Positions 16,763 through 26,234 of a DNA stretch of 64,000 bases are shown piece by piece. Position numbers and translations under genes: made by a program. This DNA is from Pseudomonas helvetica (GTDB taxonomy: Bacteria; Pseudomonadota; Gammaproteobacteria; Pseudomonadales; Pseudomonadaceae), in assembly GCF_039908645.1 (NCBI RefSeq), contig NZ_CP150917.1, positions 5,963,001 to 6,027,000 on the forward strand, written 5' to 3'. Numbering within the stretch: position 1 is the first letter of the stretch; the number at the start of each line of letters is the position of its first letter. Under the pieces are notes generated by a model. That model was not told the DNA's origin, ran no database searches, and worked only from the letters and a program-made list of their open reading frames with translations.

Positions 16763-18604
16763 ATGCCTGATTACCGTTCGAAAACATCCACCCATGGCCG
16801 CAACATGGCCGGTGCCCGCGCATTGTGGCGCGCCACGGGGATGAAAGATGACGACTTCAAAAAGCCGATCATCGCCATTGCCAACTCGTTCACCCAATTC
16901 GTACCGGGCCACGTCCACCTCAAGGACCTCGGCCAACTGGTCGCCCGCGAGATCGAACGTGCTGGCGGCGTCGCCAAGGAATTCAATACCATCGCGGTCG
17001 ATGACGGCATCGCCATGGGCCATGACGGCATGCTGTATTCGCTGCCGAGCCGCGAGATCATCGCCGACTCCGTCGAGTACATGGTCAACGCCCACTGCGC
17101 CGACGCCATCGTGTGCATCTCCAACTGCGACAAGATCACCCCTGGCATGCTGATGGCCGCCCTGCGCCTGAACATCCCGGTGATCTTCGTCTCCGGCGGC
17201 CCGATGGAAGCCGGCAAGACCAAACTCGCCAGCCACGGCCTCGACCTGGTCGACGCCATGGTTATCGCCGCCGACTCCAGCGCTTCTGACGAGAAAGTCG
17301 CCGAGTACGAGCGCAGCGCCTGCCCGACCTGCGGTTCGTGCTCCGGCATGTTCACCGCCAACTCGATGAACTGCCTGACCGAAGCCCTCGGCCTGGCACT
17401 GCCGGGTAACGGTTCGACACTGGCCACCCACAGCGACCGTGAACAACTGTTCCTGCAAGCCGGCCGCACCATCGTCGAACTGTGCAAACGCTACTACGGC
17501 GAGAACGATGAGTCGGTGTTGCCACGCAACATCGCCAACTTCAAGGCGTTCGAAAACGCCATGACGCTGGACATCGCCATGGGCGGCTCGACCAACACCA
17601 TCCTGCACTTGCTGGCTGCCGCCCAGGAAGCCGAGATCGATTTCGACCTGCGCGACATCGACCGTCTTTCCCGCCACGTTCCGCAACTGTGCAAAGTCGC
17701 GCCAAACATCCAGAAGTACCACATGGAAGACGTGCACCGCGCCGGCGGGATCTTCAGCATCCTCGGTTCCCTTGCCCGTGGCGGCTTGCTGCACACCGAC
17801 CTGCCGACCGTGCACAGCAAGACCATGCGCGACGCTATCGCCAAGTGGGACATCACCCAAACCACTGACGAAGCGGTGCACCACTTCTTCAAGGCCGGGC
17901 CTGCGGGTATCCCGACCCAGACCGCGTTCAGCCAGTCGACCCGTTGGGAAACCCTCGACGACGACCGTGAAAACGGCTGCATCCGCAGTGTCGAACACGC
18001 CTATTCGCAAGAAGGCGGCCTGGCCGTGCTTTACGGCAACATCGCCCTCGACGGTTGCGTGGTGAAAACCGCTGGCGTCGACGAGTCGATCCACGTCTTC
18101 GAAGGCAACGCGAAGATCTTCGAAAGCCAGGACAGCGCCGTGCGCGGCATCCTCGCCGATGAAGTGAAAGAAGGCGATATCGTCATCATTCGCTACGAAG
18201 GTCCGAAAGGCGGCCCGGGCATGCAGGAAATGCTCTACCCGACGTCCTACCTGAAATCCAAGGGCCTGGGCAAAGCCTGCGCCTTGCTCACCGACGGCCG
18301 CTTCTCCGGCGGCACCTCGGGCCTGTCCATCGGTCACGCTTCCCCAGAAGCCGCTGCCGGCGGTGCAATTGGCCTGGTACGGGACGGCGACAAGGTGCTG
18401 ATCGACATTCCGAACCGCTCGATCAACCTGTTGGTCAGCGACGAAGAGTTGGCTGCGCGCCGCGTGGAGCAAGATAAGAAAGGCTGGAAACCGGTTGAAG
18501 TGCGTCCACGTAAGGTGACCACCGCACTGAAAGCCTACGCCTTGCTGGCGACCAGCGCCGACAAGGGCGCTGTACGTAACAAAGCGATGCTCGACGGGCT
18601 GTAA
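16763..18604 (+). CDS. ilvD: dihydroxy-acid dehydratase IlvD
   Basis: 613 residues, full length. It catalyses the third common step in isoleucine and valine synthesis, dehydrating 2,3-dihydroxy-3-methylvalerate or -isovalerate. Iron-sulfur cluster ligands and the signature regions are seen: [10 protein letters not shown] (Cys about 122), [16 protein letters not shown] (Cys about 195) and the C-terminal [10 protein letters not shown]. It is monocistronic: a 278-bp gap lies upstream and a strong terminator downstream. Confidence 0.97.
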   Translation: MPDYRSKTSTHGRNMAGARALWRATGMKDDDFKKPIIAIANSFTQFVPGHVHLKDLGQLVAREIERAGGVAKEFNTIAVDDGIAMGHDGMLYSLPSREIIADSVEYMVNAHCADAIVCISNCDKITPGMLMAALRLNIPVIFVSGGPMEAGKTKLASHGLDLVDAMVIAADSSASDEKVAEYERSACPTCGSCSGMFTANSMNCLTEALGLALPGNGSTLATHSDREQLFLQAGRTIVELCKRYYGENDESVLPRNIANFKAFENAMTLDIAMGGSTNTILHLLAAAQEAEIDFDLRDIDRLSRHVPQLCKVAPNIQKYHMEDVHRAGGIFSILGSLARGGLLHTDLPTVHSKTMRDAIAKWDITQTTDEAVHHFFKAGPAGIPTQTAFSQSTRWETLDDDRENGCIRSVEHAYSQEGGLAVLYGNIALDGCVVKTAGVDESIHVFEGNAKIFESQDSAVRGILADEVKEGDIVIIRYEGPKGGPGMQEMLYPTSYLKSKGLGKACALLTDGRFSGGTSGLSIGHASPEAAAGGAIGLVRDGDKVLIDIPNRSINLLVSDEELAARRVEQDKKGWKPVEVRPRKVTTALKAYALLATSADKGAVRNKAMLDGL

Positions 18605-18622
18605 GGCTTAACCGTTGAACAC

Positions 18623-18655
18623 AAAAATGCCCCGCCAAGTGCGGGGCATTTTTTT
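18623..18655 (+). terminator. intrinsic terminator of ilvD
   Basis: AAAAATGCCCCGC, loop CAAGT, GCGGGGCATTTTTTT: a GC-rich stem followed by a 7-T run, 19 bases after the ilvD stop. Confidence 0.9.
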
Positions 18656-18706
18656 GCGTTTCAGAAGCCCCTGTGGGCGCCTAAAGCTGTGCAGCCGCAG
18701 CAAGGC

Positions 18707-19933
18707 TCACGGCATGCGCTCGCCCAACTGCTCCCGCAGGAAGCGATACAGTCCCTCGGCGCTCTTGCGATAACCATCCGCGGTCAGGTGCACCAGATCA
18801 TTGCGGGCCAGCTCATTGGCCTGCCACCGGCTGATAGAGCAATCACCGCCCATGAAGGCCTGCCAGTCCCAGAACAGCACGCGATTGCGCTGCGCCACGG
18901 CTTTCTGGATCTGGATAAGCTGTCGCAAGGGCTGCGGCTGCGCGGAAGCGCAGGCACTCGCGCCACGGTGTTTGATGGAGTCCGGCGCACCGACCAGCAG
19001 AATCACGGCCTTGGGCAAGGTTTTACGCAACAGGGTGATTTTGTCCTGCAACTGGCTCCGGTATTTATCCAGATCCAGGTCGTCGTCAAAGGCCTCGTTG
19101 GTGCCGTAGGCCAGGATAACCATGTCCGGGCGCAACGCCTTGAGTGTGTCCGGCCAATCGGCCTGCCACTTGTCCAGCACGTCCAGCCGGGCACCGTTGA
19201 TGCCCAGCGCCGAATAAATCACCCCGGAGCTCTTCTGCCCGAGGATATTCCAGCCACCCAGGGCCAGTCCCTCGGTATGGGTGACACTCATTTCCACTGG
19301 CAGCGTCACGTTGTTGAACGGCGGGCTGAAGCGCCACTGCCCGCCCGTGGCCGCAAGCATGCGAGTGGCCTGAGTGAGATTGGTCTGGGCCTTGAGGCTG
19401 CTGTTGGCAGACGCCTGATAGAGCGCTGAAATCCGGTACTGCTGGAGACTGCCTTCGCGCTCGGCGATCTGCACCTTGGCCCCCGGGGTCATCGGTAACG
19501 ACAAGTAACCGCCCAGTGGGAACTGAGTACTTTGTTGATTACGCGCCGAGACCAGCGACCACTGACGATTGGCGGCGGTGAGGATGACGCGTTCATAGCG
19601 CGTGCCGGGCACAGGCGTTGCGGCGACAAACCCTATCCCGCCATCACCGTACTGGGCCTGCAACAATCGCCGCACTTCACCACTGAACAGATCGGCCGCT
19701 GTGTGGGAGTCGCCCAACTGCACAATGGTGATCGGCGTGCGATCCGCCGTATTGAACTTGCGCGCCAGTGCCGCCAGGTTCGGATCGCCGCCCCCCACCG
19801 GCACGACGTTCTTCGAGGTGTAGCCAGGTTTTTTCGGCGCAGACGCCGGTGTGGCCTGGACCTCGGTCGTGGGGCTGCAACTGCTCAGCAGAGTAATGCT
19901 CAACAACAGCGCAATGCCGTGCAGTCGCCGCAT
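18707..19933 (-). CDS. SGNH-family lipoprotein, Ape1-like O-acetyl esterase/transferase
   Basis: 408 residues with a lipoprotein signal (LLSSC, Cys19). SGNH blocks are complete: QLGDSHTA (Ser76), GINGARLD (about 244-251), YGTNEA (Gly277/Asn279) and DLVHLTADGY (Asp379, His382). About 140 residues are inserted between blocks I and II and look beta-rich. This is the layout of peptidoglycan O-acetyl esterase Ape1 of Neisseria and Campylobacter, where a carbohydrate-binding-like module interrupts the SGNH fold. It is the last gene of an operon with an MBOAT and another SGNH protein, 1 base after the latter. Esterase versus transferase cannot be decided here. Confidence 0.75.
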   Translation of the reverse strand: MRRLHGIALLLSITLLSSCSPTTEVQATPASAPKKPGYTSKNVVPVGGGDPNLAALARKFNTADRTPITIVQLGDSHTAADLFSGEVRRLLQAQYGDGGIGFVAATPVPGTRYERVILTAANRQWSLVSARNQQSTQFPLGGYLSLPMTPGAKVQIAEREGSLQQYRISALYQASANSSLKAQTNLTQATRMLAATGGQWRFSPPFNNVTLPVEMSVTHTEGLALGGWNILGQKSSGVIYSALGINGARLDVLDKWQADWPDTLKALRPDMVILAYGTNEAFDDDLDLDKYRSQLQDKITLLRKTLPKAVILLVGAPDSIKHRGASACASAQPQPLRQLIQIQKAVAQRNRVLFWDWQAFMGGDCSISRWQANELARNDLVHLTADGYRKSAEGLYRFLREQLGERMP

Positions 19934-19934
19934 A

Positions 19935-21035
19935 TCAGTGCTCCGTCAATTGTTGGCTGGGAAAGTTGATCAGCGACAACACGCGTTCGGCGATCAACCT
20001 TTGCCCGGTCGGTGTGAAATGGATACCGTCATCGACCCGGGTCTTGACCTTCCGACTACCGTCGACCGTCAGGTAATAGGAGAACTCATCGGTTTGATAG
20101 CCCAGAATCTCGTTGGCCGACACAAAGTGCTGATGGTAGGCCGCAAGCTGGCTTTTGTAGAGCCCGTTCAGGTAGGCCATGGCCGTCGACAGCTTGGCCT
20201 TCTCCATGTTTGGCGGGCCGACCCAGATCACCTGTACCTGGTGTGCGCGGGCAGAGTCGAGAATGGAGTCGATACGCTGACGATAGGCCACTTCCCATTC
20301 GGGGGTCTTGAAGCGCAAGAACGGTTTGTGCTTGCCGTCGGGCATGTCCCAGGGATCGTTGGGGCCGAGGAACATCACCATCAGGCGAATCTTCGGGTGG
20401 CCCTGCAAGGTGCTTTCGATGGTCTTCGGCCAGTTGAAAAAGCTCGGGTAGGCCAGCCCGGTACTCTGCCGGCTCAGGTTGATGCTCTTGACCTTGTAAC
20501 GCTTGAGCAGGGTGTTCGCCATATGCGGGGCGACTCCTTGCATCAGCGAGTCACCGACAAAAAGCACCTCGTCACCGAGCGCCAGCGTCGCCATCAGCGG
20601 AGTGACCGGCGCGCCGTCAACGGGCGGCGCAGGCTTCACCGCAGGATCAGTCACGACCTGGGGCGGAACTTCTACCGATTTCGCTGCCTGTTCGAGTGTC
20701 GGCAATGGCGCGAGCGTCTCGCCAAGCGGTTCCTCTTCATTTACTGCTGCTTGAGCCTGATCGATCAGTTTGACGTCATCCAGGCCCTCAAGCCGGGCGA
20801 TGAAACCTGACCGCACATCCGCCAGCGTCTGGTTCAACTGAGCTCCGAAACGCCACTGCGGATTCTGCGCCAGGCCGGGAATCTCGCAGCCATCGTGATA
20901 CTTCTGCTGACAGTACAGACGAATCGAGTCCTGGTTGAACCAAAACAGCAGCGCGCTGATGACGAGGATCGCATACAGCACTTTGAGTGCGCCGCTCAGG
21001 TTCGTGGACAGTGGCGATGCGTTAGAAACTGGCAT
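19935..21035 (-). CDS. membrane-anchored SGNH/DUF459-like protein (PatB-like)
   Basis: 366 residues from the ATG at 21035, which overlaps the MBOAT stop by 14 bases. One transmembrane anchor (about 17-35) is followed by a linker rich in Pro, Glu and Ala (about 95-145). The SGNH domain begins at LFVGDSLMQGVAP (Ser163), continues with FLGPNDPWD and ends with DGIHFTPTGQ (Asp-x-x-His). The domain therefore lies in the periplasm. Such proteins receive acetyl groups exported by an MBOAT and pass them to a polysaccharide. The DUF459 assignment is from general resemblance. Confidence 0.78.
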   Translation of the reverse strand: MPVSNASPLSTNLSGALKVLYAILVISALLFWFNQDSIRLYCQQKYHDGCEIPGLAQNPQWRFGAQLNQTLADVRSGFIARLEGLDDVKLIDQAQAAVNEEEPLGETLAPLPTLEQAAKSVEVPPQVVTDPAVKPAPPVDGAPVTPLMATLALGDEVLFVGDSLMQGVAPHMANTLLKRYKVKSINLSRQSTGLAYPSFFNWPKTIESTLQGHPKIRLMVMFLGPNDPWDMPDGKHKPFLRFKTPEWEVAYRQRIDSILDSARAHQVQVIWVGPPNMEKAKLSTAMAYLNGLYKSQLAAYHQHFVSANEILGYQTDEFSYYLTVDGSRKVKTRVDDGIHFTPTGQRLIAERVLSLINFPSQQLTEH

Positions 21036-22434
21036 AGATAAACCCCGGTACGCCCGATGGAGAAGCAAAGATAACCACGCAAATGAACAGCCCCAACGGC
21101 ACTGGATACAGCAGCCATGGCAATCGCACAGTGGCGTCGAACAACCGACGCGTCAGCGCCACAATCTGTGGATAGATCGCCACGAACAGCAGGCAGCCCA
21201 ACAATGAAAGACCATTACTGAGCAGCCCCGCCCGCGACATCCCGCCCAGACCGCCGAGCATCTCGATGGCATCCCCAAGGGATGCACAACGGAAGAAGAT
21301 CCAGGCAAAAGCCACATAGTGGAAGGTCAACAACCGCGCCAGCAGATCGGCCCCCAGCCAGGTCGGACGCTCCGGCAGCCAGTGACTGAAGAGTTTGTAC
21401 AGCGCCAGTCCCACGCCATGCAGTGCACCCCAGATGATGAAATTCACACTTGCGCCGTGCCACAGCCCGGAAATCAGCATGGCCAGCAGCATGTTCAGAT
21501 TGCCGCGCCAGACCCCACGGCGATTGCCACCGAGCGGGATGTACACGTAGTCACGGATAAACGTCGACAGACTGATGTGCCAGCGCCCCCAGAATTCCTT
21601 GAGGTTACGTGCGGTGTACGGGAAGTTGAAGTTCAGCGGCAAACGGAAACCCAGCAACAAGGCAATGCCCGTCACCAGATCGGTGTAGCCGCTGAAGTTG
21701 AAGTAAATCAGGAACGAATAACCGTAAACGCTGCGCAAGATCTGCTCGGCCGAAAAGCTGACGGACGACTCGAACACCGGGTCGACCCATTCGTTGGCCA
21801 GCCAGGAGCTGAGGAAGAACAGCTTGACCACCGCCAGCGCAATCAGCCCCAACGCCCGCTGCGGTTCCAGCACCTGCCGGGCTTGCGTTGGGCGAATCTG
21901 CGGCAGCATGTCGGTGGCCCGGTTCACGGGACCGGCGATCAGGCTCGGGAAAAACGCCAGGTACAACGCCAGGTCAAAAGGCGAACCTGGTTTTAGCTCG
22001 CCACGGTTGATCGACACCAGGTAGCTGACCGAGTGAAAGGTGTAAAACGACAGTCCGACCGGCAGCAACACTTCCAGCAGCGGCAGCGAGACTTCAAGCC
22101 CTAGCTGAGCGAAGGCGCTTTGCACCGTACTGGTAAAGAAGTCCTGGTACTTGAACAGGTAAAAGCAGCCGAGCACCAGTAACAACATCAACCCGTTGAC
22201 GAATGAGCGCCCCGGAAAACGTTCACTCAGCAACCCGAGCAGGTACACCAGTGCGGTGTAGCCCAGCAGGATGTAGAGGAAGTCCAGACTGAAACTGGCG
22301 AGGATCGCGTAACTGGCGGCCAGCAACAGTACGTTCTGTAGACGCGTACTCCAGCACACAGACCAGTAGACGAGGAAAAAAAGGATGAAACACAAACCGA
22401 ATTCAATCGAGAGATAGCTCACAACGTAGTCCAT
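21022..22434 (-). CDS. MBOAT-family membrane O-acyltransferase (AlgI/PatA-like)
   Basis: About 470 residues with 10-12 transmembrane segments. The catalytic-region His is in ISGLWHGASVNF (WHG motif); GRWHISLSTFIRDYVYIPLGGN is also diagnostic of AlgI-type MBOATs. The frame is open to 22635, but the first 67 codons lack hydrophobic character; MDYVVSYLSIEF at 22434 gives the usual N-terminus. No strong RBS is visible there, so the start is uncertain. It should move acetyl groups across the inner membrane for the two SGNH proteins encoded downstream. It is not part of an alginate cluster. Confidence 0.82.
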   Translation of the reverse strand: MDYVVSYLSIEFGLCFILFFLVYWSVCWSTRLQNVLLLAASYAILASFSLDFLYILLGYTALVYLLGLLSERFPGRSFVNGLMLLLVLGCFYLFKYQDFFTSTVQSAFAQLGLEVSLPLLEVLLPVGLSFYTFHSVSYLVSINRGELKPGSPFDLALYLAFFPSLIAGPVNRATDMLPQIRPTQARQVLEPQRALGLIALAVVKLFFLSSWLANEWVDPVFESSVSFSAEQILRSVYGYSFLIYFNFSGYTDLVTGIALLLGFRLPLNFNFPYTARNLKEFWGRWHISLSTFIRDYVYIPLGGNRRGVWRGNLNMLLAMLISGLWHGASVNFIIWGALHGVGLALYKLFSHWLPERPTWLGADLLARLLTFHYVAFAWIFFRCASLGDAIEMLGGLGGMSRAGLLSNGLSLLGCLLFVAIYPQIVALTRRLFDATVRLPWLLYPVPLGLFICVVIFASPSGVPGFIYASF

Positions 22435-22732
22435 TACGTACAGCAGAAATCCAAGCCCGGTACTGAAAACAGGCCGGGGCGCAAACGGCCGCGAGTATGG
22501 CAGAACGCCTTTAGCCGTCACAAGTTGAAACACTATTACGAATGAACAAAACCCGGTTTTACTGAATATCCTCCGGTCAGCCTCGCCGGTTTCGCCACAG
22601 CGCCATCGGCTTATTCCAAAAACCACAGTAACCATGCGTTTTAGATATTAATTCATTAGATATCAAGCTGTTAGGCTTCCCGGTTCGCAATCGCCCCGGA
22701 ACGCGATTGGCACAAGTCTTTTTGGAGCCTCA
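22435..22732. other. AT-rich divergent intergenic region
   Basis: 298 bases between the MBOAT and cystine transporter genes. Bases about 22620-22670 are markedly AT-rich (TTAGATATTAATTCATTAGA) in an otherwise GC-rich window. Promoters for both directions probably lie here, but I could not place a convincing -35/-10 pair. Part of it is also open in the MBOAT frame. Confidence 0.4.
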
Positions 22733-24124
22733 ATGAATCTGCCGCTGATCCTCAATCTGCTGGTGTTCCTCGCCTTGCTGTTCGGCCTGGCACAAACCCG
22801 TCACACCACCTGGAGCCTGGCGAAAAAAGTCCTGGTCGCTCTGGTGTTGGGCGTGGTGTTCGGTGTTGCCCTGCATACGGTTTACGGCGCCGGCAACCCG
22901 GTGCTGAAGGCCTCGATCGGCTGGTTCGATCTGGTCGGTAACGGTTATGTGCAGTTGCTGCAAATGATCGTAATCCCGCTGGTATTCGCCTCGATCCTCA
23001 GCGCCGTCGCCCGTCTGCACAATGCGTCGTCGCTGGGCAAGATCAGCTTCCTGACCATCGGCACCCTGCTGTTCACCACCGCCATTGCGGCGCTGATCGG
23101 CATCGGCCTGACCAACCTGTTCGGCCTGACGGCTGAAGGCCTGGTCGCCGGCACCCAGGAAATGGCTCGCCTGCAAACCATCCAGACCGACTACGCGGGC
23201 AAGGTCGCCGACCTGAATGTCCCGCAGTTGCTGTTGTCGTTCATCCCGCAGAACCCGTTTGCCGATCTGGCCCGGGCCAAACCGACCTCGATCATCAGCG
23301 TGGTGATCTTCGCTGCATTCCTTGGGGTCGCGGCGCTGCAACTGCTCAAGGATGACGTCGAAAAAGGTCAGAAAGTGCTCAACGCCATCGACACCCTGCA
23401 AGCCTGGGTGATGCGTCTGGTGCGTCTGGTGATGAAACTGACCCCGTACGGCGTACTGGCGCTGATGACCAAAGTGGTCGCCGGTTCCAACCTGCAAGAC
23501 ATCATCAAGCTCGGCAGTTTCGTCGTGGTGTCGTACATCGGCCTAGGCCTGATGTTCGTGGTTCACGGTCTGCTGGTGTCGCTGGCCGGGATCAACCCGT
23601 TGCGCTTCTTCCGCAAAGTCTGGCCGGTGCTGACCTTCGCTTTCACCAGCCGCTCCAGCGCCGCGAGCATTCCGCTGAGCATCGAAGCGCAAACCCGCCG
23701 TCTGGGTATTCCACAATCGATCGCCAGCTTCGCCGCCTCGTTCGGCGCGACTATTGGTCAGAACGGTTGTGCCGGTCTTTACCCTGCGATGTTGGCGGTC
23801 ATGGTGGCGCCGACGGTGGGCATCAACCCGCTGGACCCGTTGTGGATCGCGACACTGGTAGCGATTGTGACCTTGAGTTCGGCAGGGGTTGCCGGTGTCG
23901 GCGGCGGCGCAACCTTCGCTGCGCTGATCGTGCTGCCGGCCATGGGCTTGCCGGTGTCACTGGTGGCGCTGCTGATCTCGGTTGAACCGCTGATCGACAT
24001 GGGCCGCACGGCATTGAACGTCAGTGGTTCGATGACTGCCGGTGCGATTACCAGCCAGATCATGCAGCAGACCGACAAAGAACTGCTGGATGCGGATGAG
24101 CATGAGGAACTGGCCCAGGCTTAA
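22733..24124 (+). CDS. tcyP: L-cystine symporter of the TcyP/YdjN type
   Basis: 463 residues of the dicarboxylate/amino acid:cation symporter family. About 8 transmembrane helices plus re-entrant loops: the segment [13 protein letters not shown] (about 304-316) is the Ser-rich hairpin 1 and [11 protein letters not shown] is the conserved TM7 region. The N-terminus and length fit the TcyP/YdjN cystine branch rather than GltP/DctA. It probably imports cystine by cation symport. TTGGAG lies 6 bases before the ATG. A REP doublet follows. Confidence 0.82.
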   Translation: MNLPLILNLLVFLALLFGLAQTRHTTWSLAKKVLVALVLGVVFGVALHTVYGAGNPVLKASIGWFDLVGNGYVQLLQMIVIPLVFASILSAVARLHNASSLGKISFLTIGTLLFTTAIAALIGIGLTNLFGLTAEGLVAGTQEMARLQTIQTDYAGKVADLNVPQLLLSFIPQNPFADLARAKPTSIISVVIFAAFLGVAALQLLKDDVEKGQKVLNAIDTLQAWVMRLVRLVMKLTPYGVLALMTKVVAGSNLQDIIKLGSFVVVSYIGLGLMFVVHGLLVSLAGINPLRFFRKVWPVLTFAFTSRSSAASIPLSIEAQTRRLGIPQSIASFAASFGATIGQNGCAGLYPAMLAVMVAPTVGINPLDPLWIATLVAIVTLSSAGVAGVGGGATFAALIVLPAMGLPVSLVALLISVEPLIDMGRTALNVSGSMTAGAITSQIMQQTDKELLDADEHEELAQA

Positions 24125-24149
24125 ACCACCTACCGCCTGATAGATCGCT

Positions 24150-24236
24150 ATCGCAGGCAAGCCTTGCTCCTACGGGACCGATGTCGATCACCTGATGTGA
24201 TTCGCCACAACCCTGTAGGAGTAAGGCTTGCTCCGA
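24150..24236. repeat. REP doublet, family A, degenerate
   Basis: The left unit (24150-24173) and right unit (24215-24236) match the family A REP at 9897 with a few changes (GCAGGCAAGCC; GTAGGAGTAAGGCTTGC). It separates the cystine transporter from convergent folA. Confidence 0.75.
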
Positions 24237-24256
24237 GCGGCGTTCCGACGATGCTT

Positions 24257-24769
24257 TTAGGTTCGCTCCCAAACCTCGAAGCTGTACGCCGGCTTATCAC
24301 CTTCCGCCGGATTCGGGACATTCGACACCAGTGTCCACTGTTCCAGATCAAACTCCGGAAACCATGCATCGCCCTCGGGGCTCAGCGCCACGCGAGTCAG
24401 GTATAGCCGATCGGCCTGTGCCAGGCCTTGCGCATACAACTGCGCGCCGCCAATCAGCATCAGCTCATCGACGCCCTGCTCCAGCGCCCATTCCTGCGCC
24501 CGAATCACCGCGGCCTCCAGCGATGGATAGACCTCCGCGCCTTCAAGTTGCAGGTCGGTCTGACGGCTGACCACGATGTTCAGCCGGCCCGGCAGCGGGC
24601 GACCGAGCGAATCCCAGGTCTTGCGCCCCATGATGATCGGCTTGCCCAGCGTAGTGGCCTTGAAGTATTTGAAATCCCCCGGCAAGTGCCAGGGCATGCT
24701 GTTGTCGACGCCGATCACACGGTTTTCACCGAGGGCTGCGATCAGGCTGAGAGGGAGAGTTTTTTTCAT
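24257..24769 (-). CDS. folA: dihydrofolate reductase FolA
   Basis: 170 residues. It reduces dihydrofolate with NADPH and pairs metabolically with thymidylate synthase (ThyA at 40347-41318). The signature is IAALGENRVIGVDNSMPWHLPGDFKYFK, with catalytic Asp at the DFKYFK position; IMGRKTWDSLGRPLPGR binds NADPH. The frame is open to 24901, but the ATG at 24769 gives the standard N-terminus. It is divergent from the DUF2868 gene, 85 bases away. Confidence 0.95.
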   Translation of the reverse strand: MKKTLPLSLIAALGENRVIGVDNSMPWHLPGDFKYFKATTLGKPIIMGRKTWDSLGRPLPGRLNIVVSRQTDLQLEGAEVYPSLEAAVIRAQEWALEQGVDELMLIGGAQLYAQGLAQADRLYLTRVALSPEGDAWFPEFDLEQWTLVSNVPNPAEGDKPAYSFEVWERT

Positions 24770-24854
24770 GTCGGCGAGGATACCAGAGCCTCGCTTACCC
24801 CGATAAGCGCCACAGCGGTTATGCTCAGCGTTCATTTGAGCGACGGGATGCCGC

Positions 24855-26234
24855 GTGACTGAACTGACCACACTGCAAACACTTTGGCTGACCGAAACCA
24901 TCCGCCTGCGCGAGGAACATGCAGGCCCACTGGAAGATCAGGAAGCCAACCGTCTGGCCCGAAGCGCGGGCGGCGACCTGCCGACCCGCATCGAGGCCCG
25001 CGCCCTGTGGCTGGCCGAACGCGATGGCTTGACCGGCGCGCTGCGCCATTGGCTGCAAGGGGCGCGACTGGCGCTGATCATTCTGGCCGTATTGGCGATC
25101 GTCAGCGGTGCCGGGTTGGCATTTGCCGCGTTGAACGACGGCCAGACACCGGTCAACGTGTTCTGGGCCCTCGGCAGTCTGCTGGGGTTGAACCTGATTC
25201 TGCTGCTGAGCTGGGCTTGCGGCCTGATATTCGCTGGCGATTACAGCGCCACGCTCGGGCGCTTATGGTTGTGGCTCAGCGAAAAACTCGCCCGCGACGC
25301 CAAAGCCGCACAACTGGCGCCAGCCCTGCTGCTGTTGCTGCAACGGCAGAAGCTCAATCGCTGGGCGCTCGGCGTGCTGGTCAACGGTTTGTGGCTGCTG
25401 GCAATGCTCAGTGCTTTGGCGATCCTGCTGACGCTGATGGCCACCCGGCGCTACGGTTTCGTCTGGGAAACCACGATTCTCAGCGGCGACACGTTCGTGG
25501 TCATGACCCAGGCGCTTGGCACTCTTCCGGCACTGCTCGGCTTCAACGTGCCGACCGTGGAGATGATTCGCGCCAGCGGCGACACCGCATTGAACATCGA
25601 AAGCGCCCGGCAAGCCTGGGCCGCATGGCTGGTGGGCGTGTTGCTGGTGTACGGCGTATTGCCGCGCCTGCTGCTCGCGCTGTTCTGCCTGTGGCGCTGG
25701 ACAACCGGGCGTGCAGCGTTGCATCTGGACCTGAACCTGCCCGGCTACGCGCCGTTGCGTGAACAACTGATGCCGAGCAGCGAACGCCTCGGCGTCAACG
25801 ATCTCGCGCCTGAGCGCCTGCATCAGGTCGAAGGCGGCGCCAGCGCGCTGGACAGCGACGGTGCGTTGCTGGTGGCCATCGAACTCGACGACCAGCGCCC
25901 ATGGCCGCCGCAACTGCCGAAGAACGTCAAGAACGCAGGCATCCTCGACAGCCGCGAGTCTCGACAAAAGTTGCTGGAACAGCTGACCCGTTTCCCGCCG
26001 GAACGCCTGGCCATTGCCTGCGACCCTCGGCGCTCGCCGGATCGCGGTAGCCTGGCGCTGATCGCCGAACTCGCCCGCAGCGCCAGCGCGACCCGGATCT
26101 GGCTGCTGCAAGCGCCGCCCGGTCAGGCACTCGACGCCGAGCGCCTCGGCGACTGGCACACCGCGCTGCAACAGTTGGCGTTGCCGTTCGCTGACTGCGC
26201 GCCGATGAACTGGCTGGAGTCGGGTCATGACTGA
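24855..26234 (+). CDS. DUF2868 membrane protein, partner of a DUF3482 GTPase
   Basis: 459 residues, GTG start. Four transmembrane helices are visible at about 74-95, 105-130, 172-198 and 253-277; between the second and third and after the fourth lie charged cytoplasmic parts. The C-terminal 170 residues are soluble with a Rossmann-like pattern (DGALLVAIELDD; LAIACDPRRSPDRG). I match it to DUF2868. It overlaps the GTPase gene by 8 bases, so the two products are made together. The role is unknown. Confidence 0.75.
   Translation: MTELTTLQTLWLTETIRLREEHAGPLEDQEANRLARSAGGDLPTRIEARALWLAERDGLTGALRHWLQGARLALIILAVLAIVSGAGLAFAALNDGQTPVNVFWALGSLLGLNLILLLSWACGLIFAGDYSATLGRLWLWLSEKLARDAKAAQLAPALLLLLQRQKLNRWALGVLVNGLWLLAMLSALAILLTLMATRRYGFVWETTILSGDTFVVMTQALGTLPALLGFNVPTVEMIRASGDTALNIESARQAWAAWLVGVLLVYGVLPRLLLALFCLWRWTTGRAALHLDLNLPGYAPLREQLMPSSERLGVNDLAPERLHQVEGGASALDSDGALLVAIELDDQRPWPPQLPKNVKNAGILDSRESRQKLLEQLTRFPPERLAIACDPRRSPDRGSLALIAELARSASATRIWLLQAPPGQALDAERLGDWHTALQQLALPFADCAPMNWLESGHD

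Noticed and set aside
16721..18472. A 583-codon open frame opposite ilvD
   Set aside because: Mirror of the ilvD codon pattern, without an RBS or recognisable domain.
22435..22635. 67-codon N-terminal extension of the MBOAT protein
   Set aside because: The extension is not hydrophobic and lies in an AT-rich promoter-like region; the methionine at 22434 begins a typical MBOAT first helix. The start remains uncertain.
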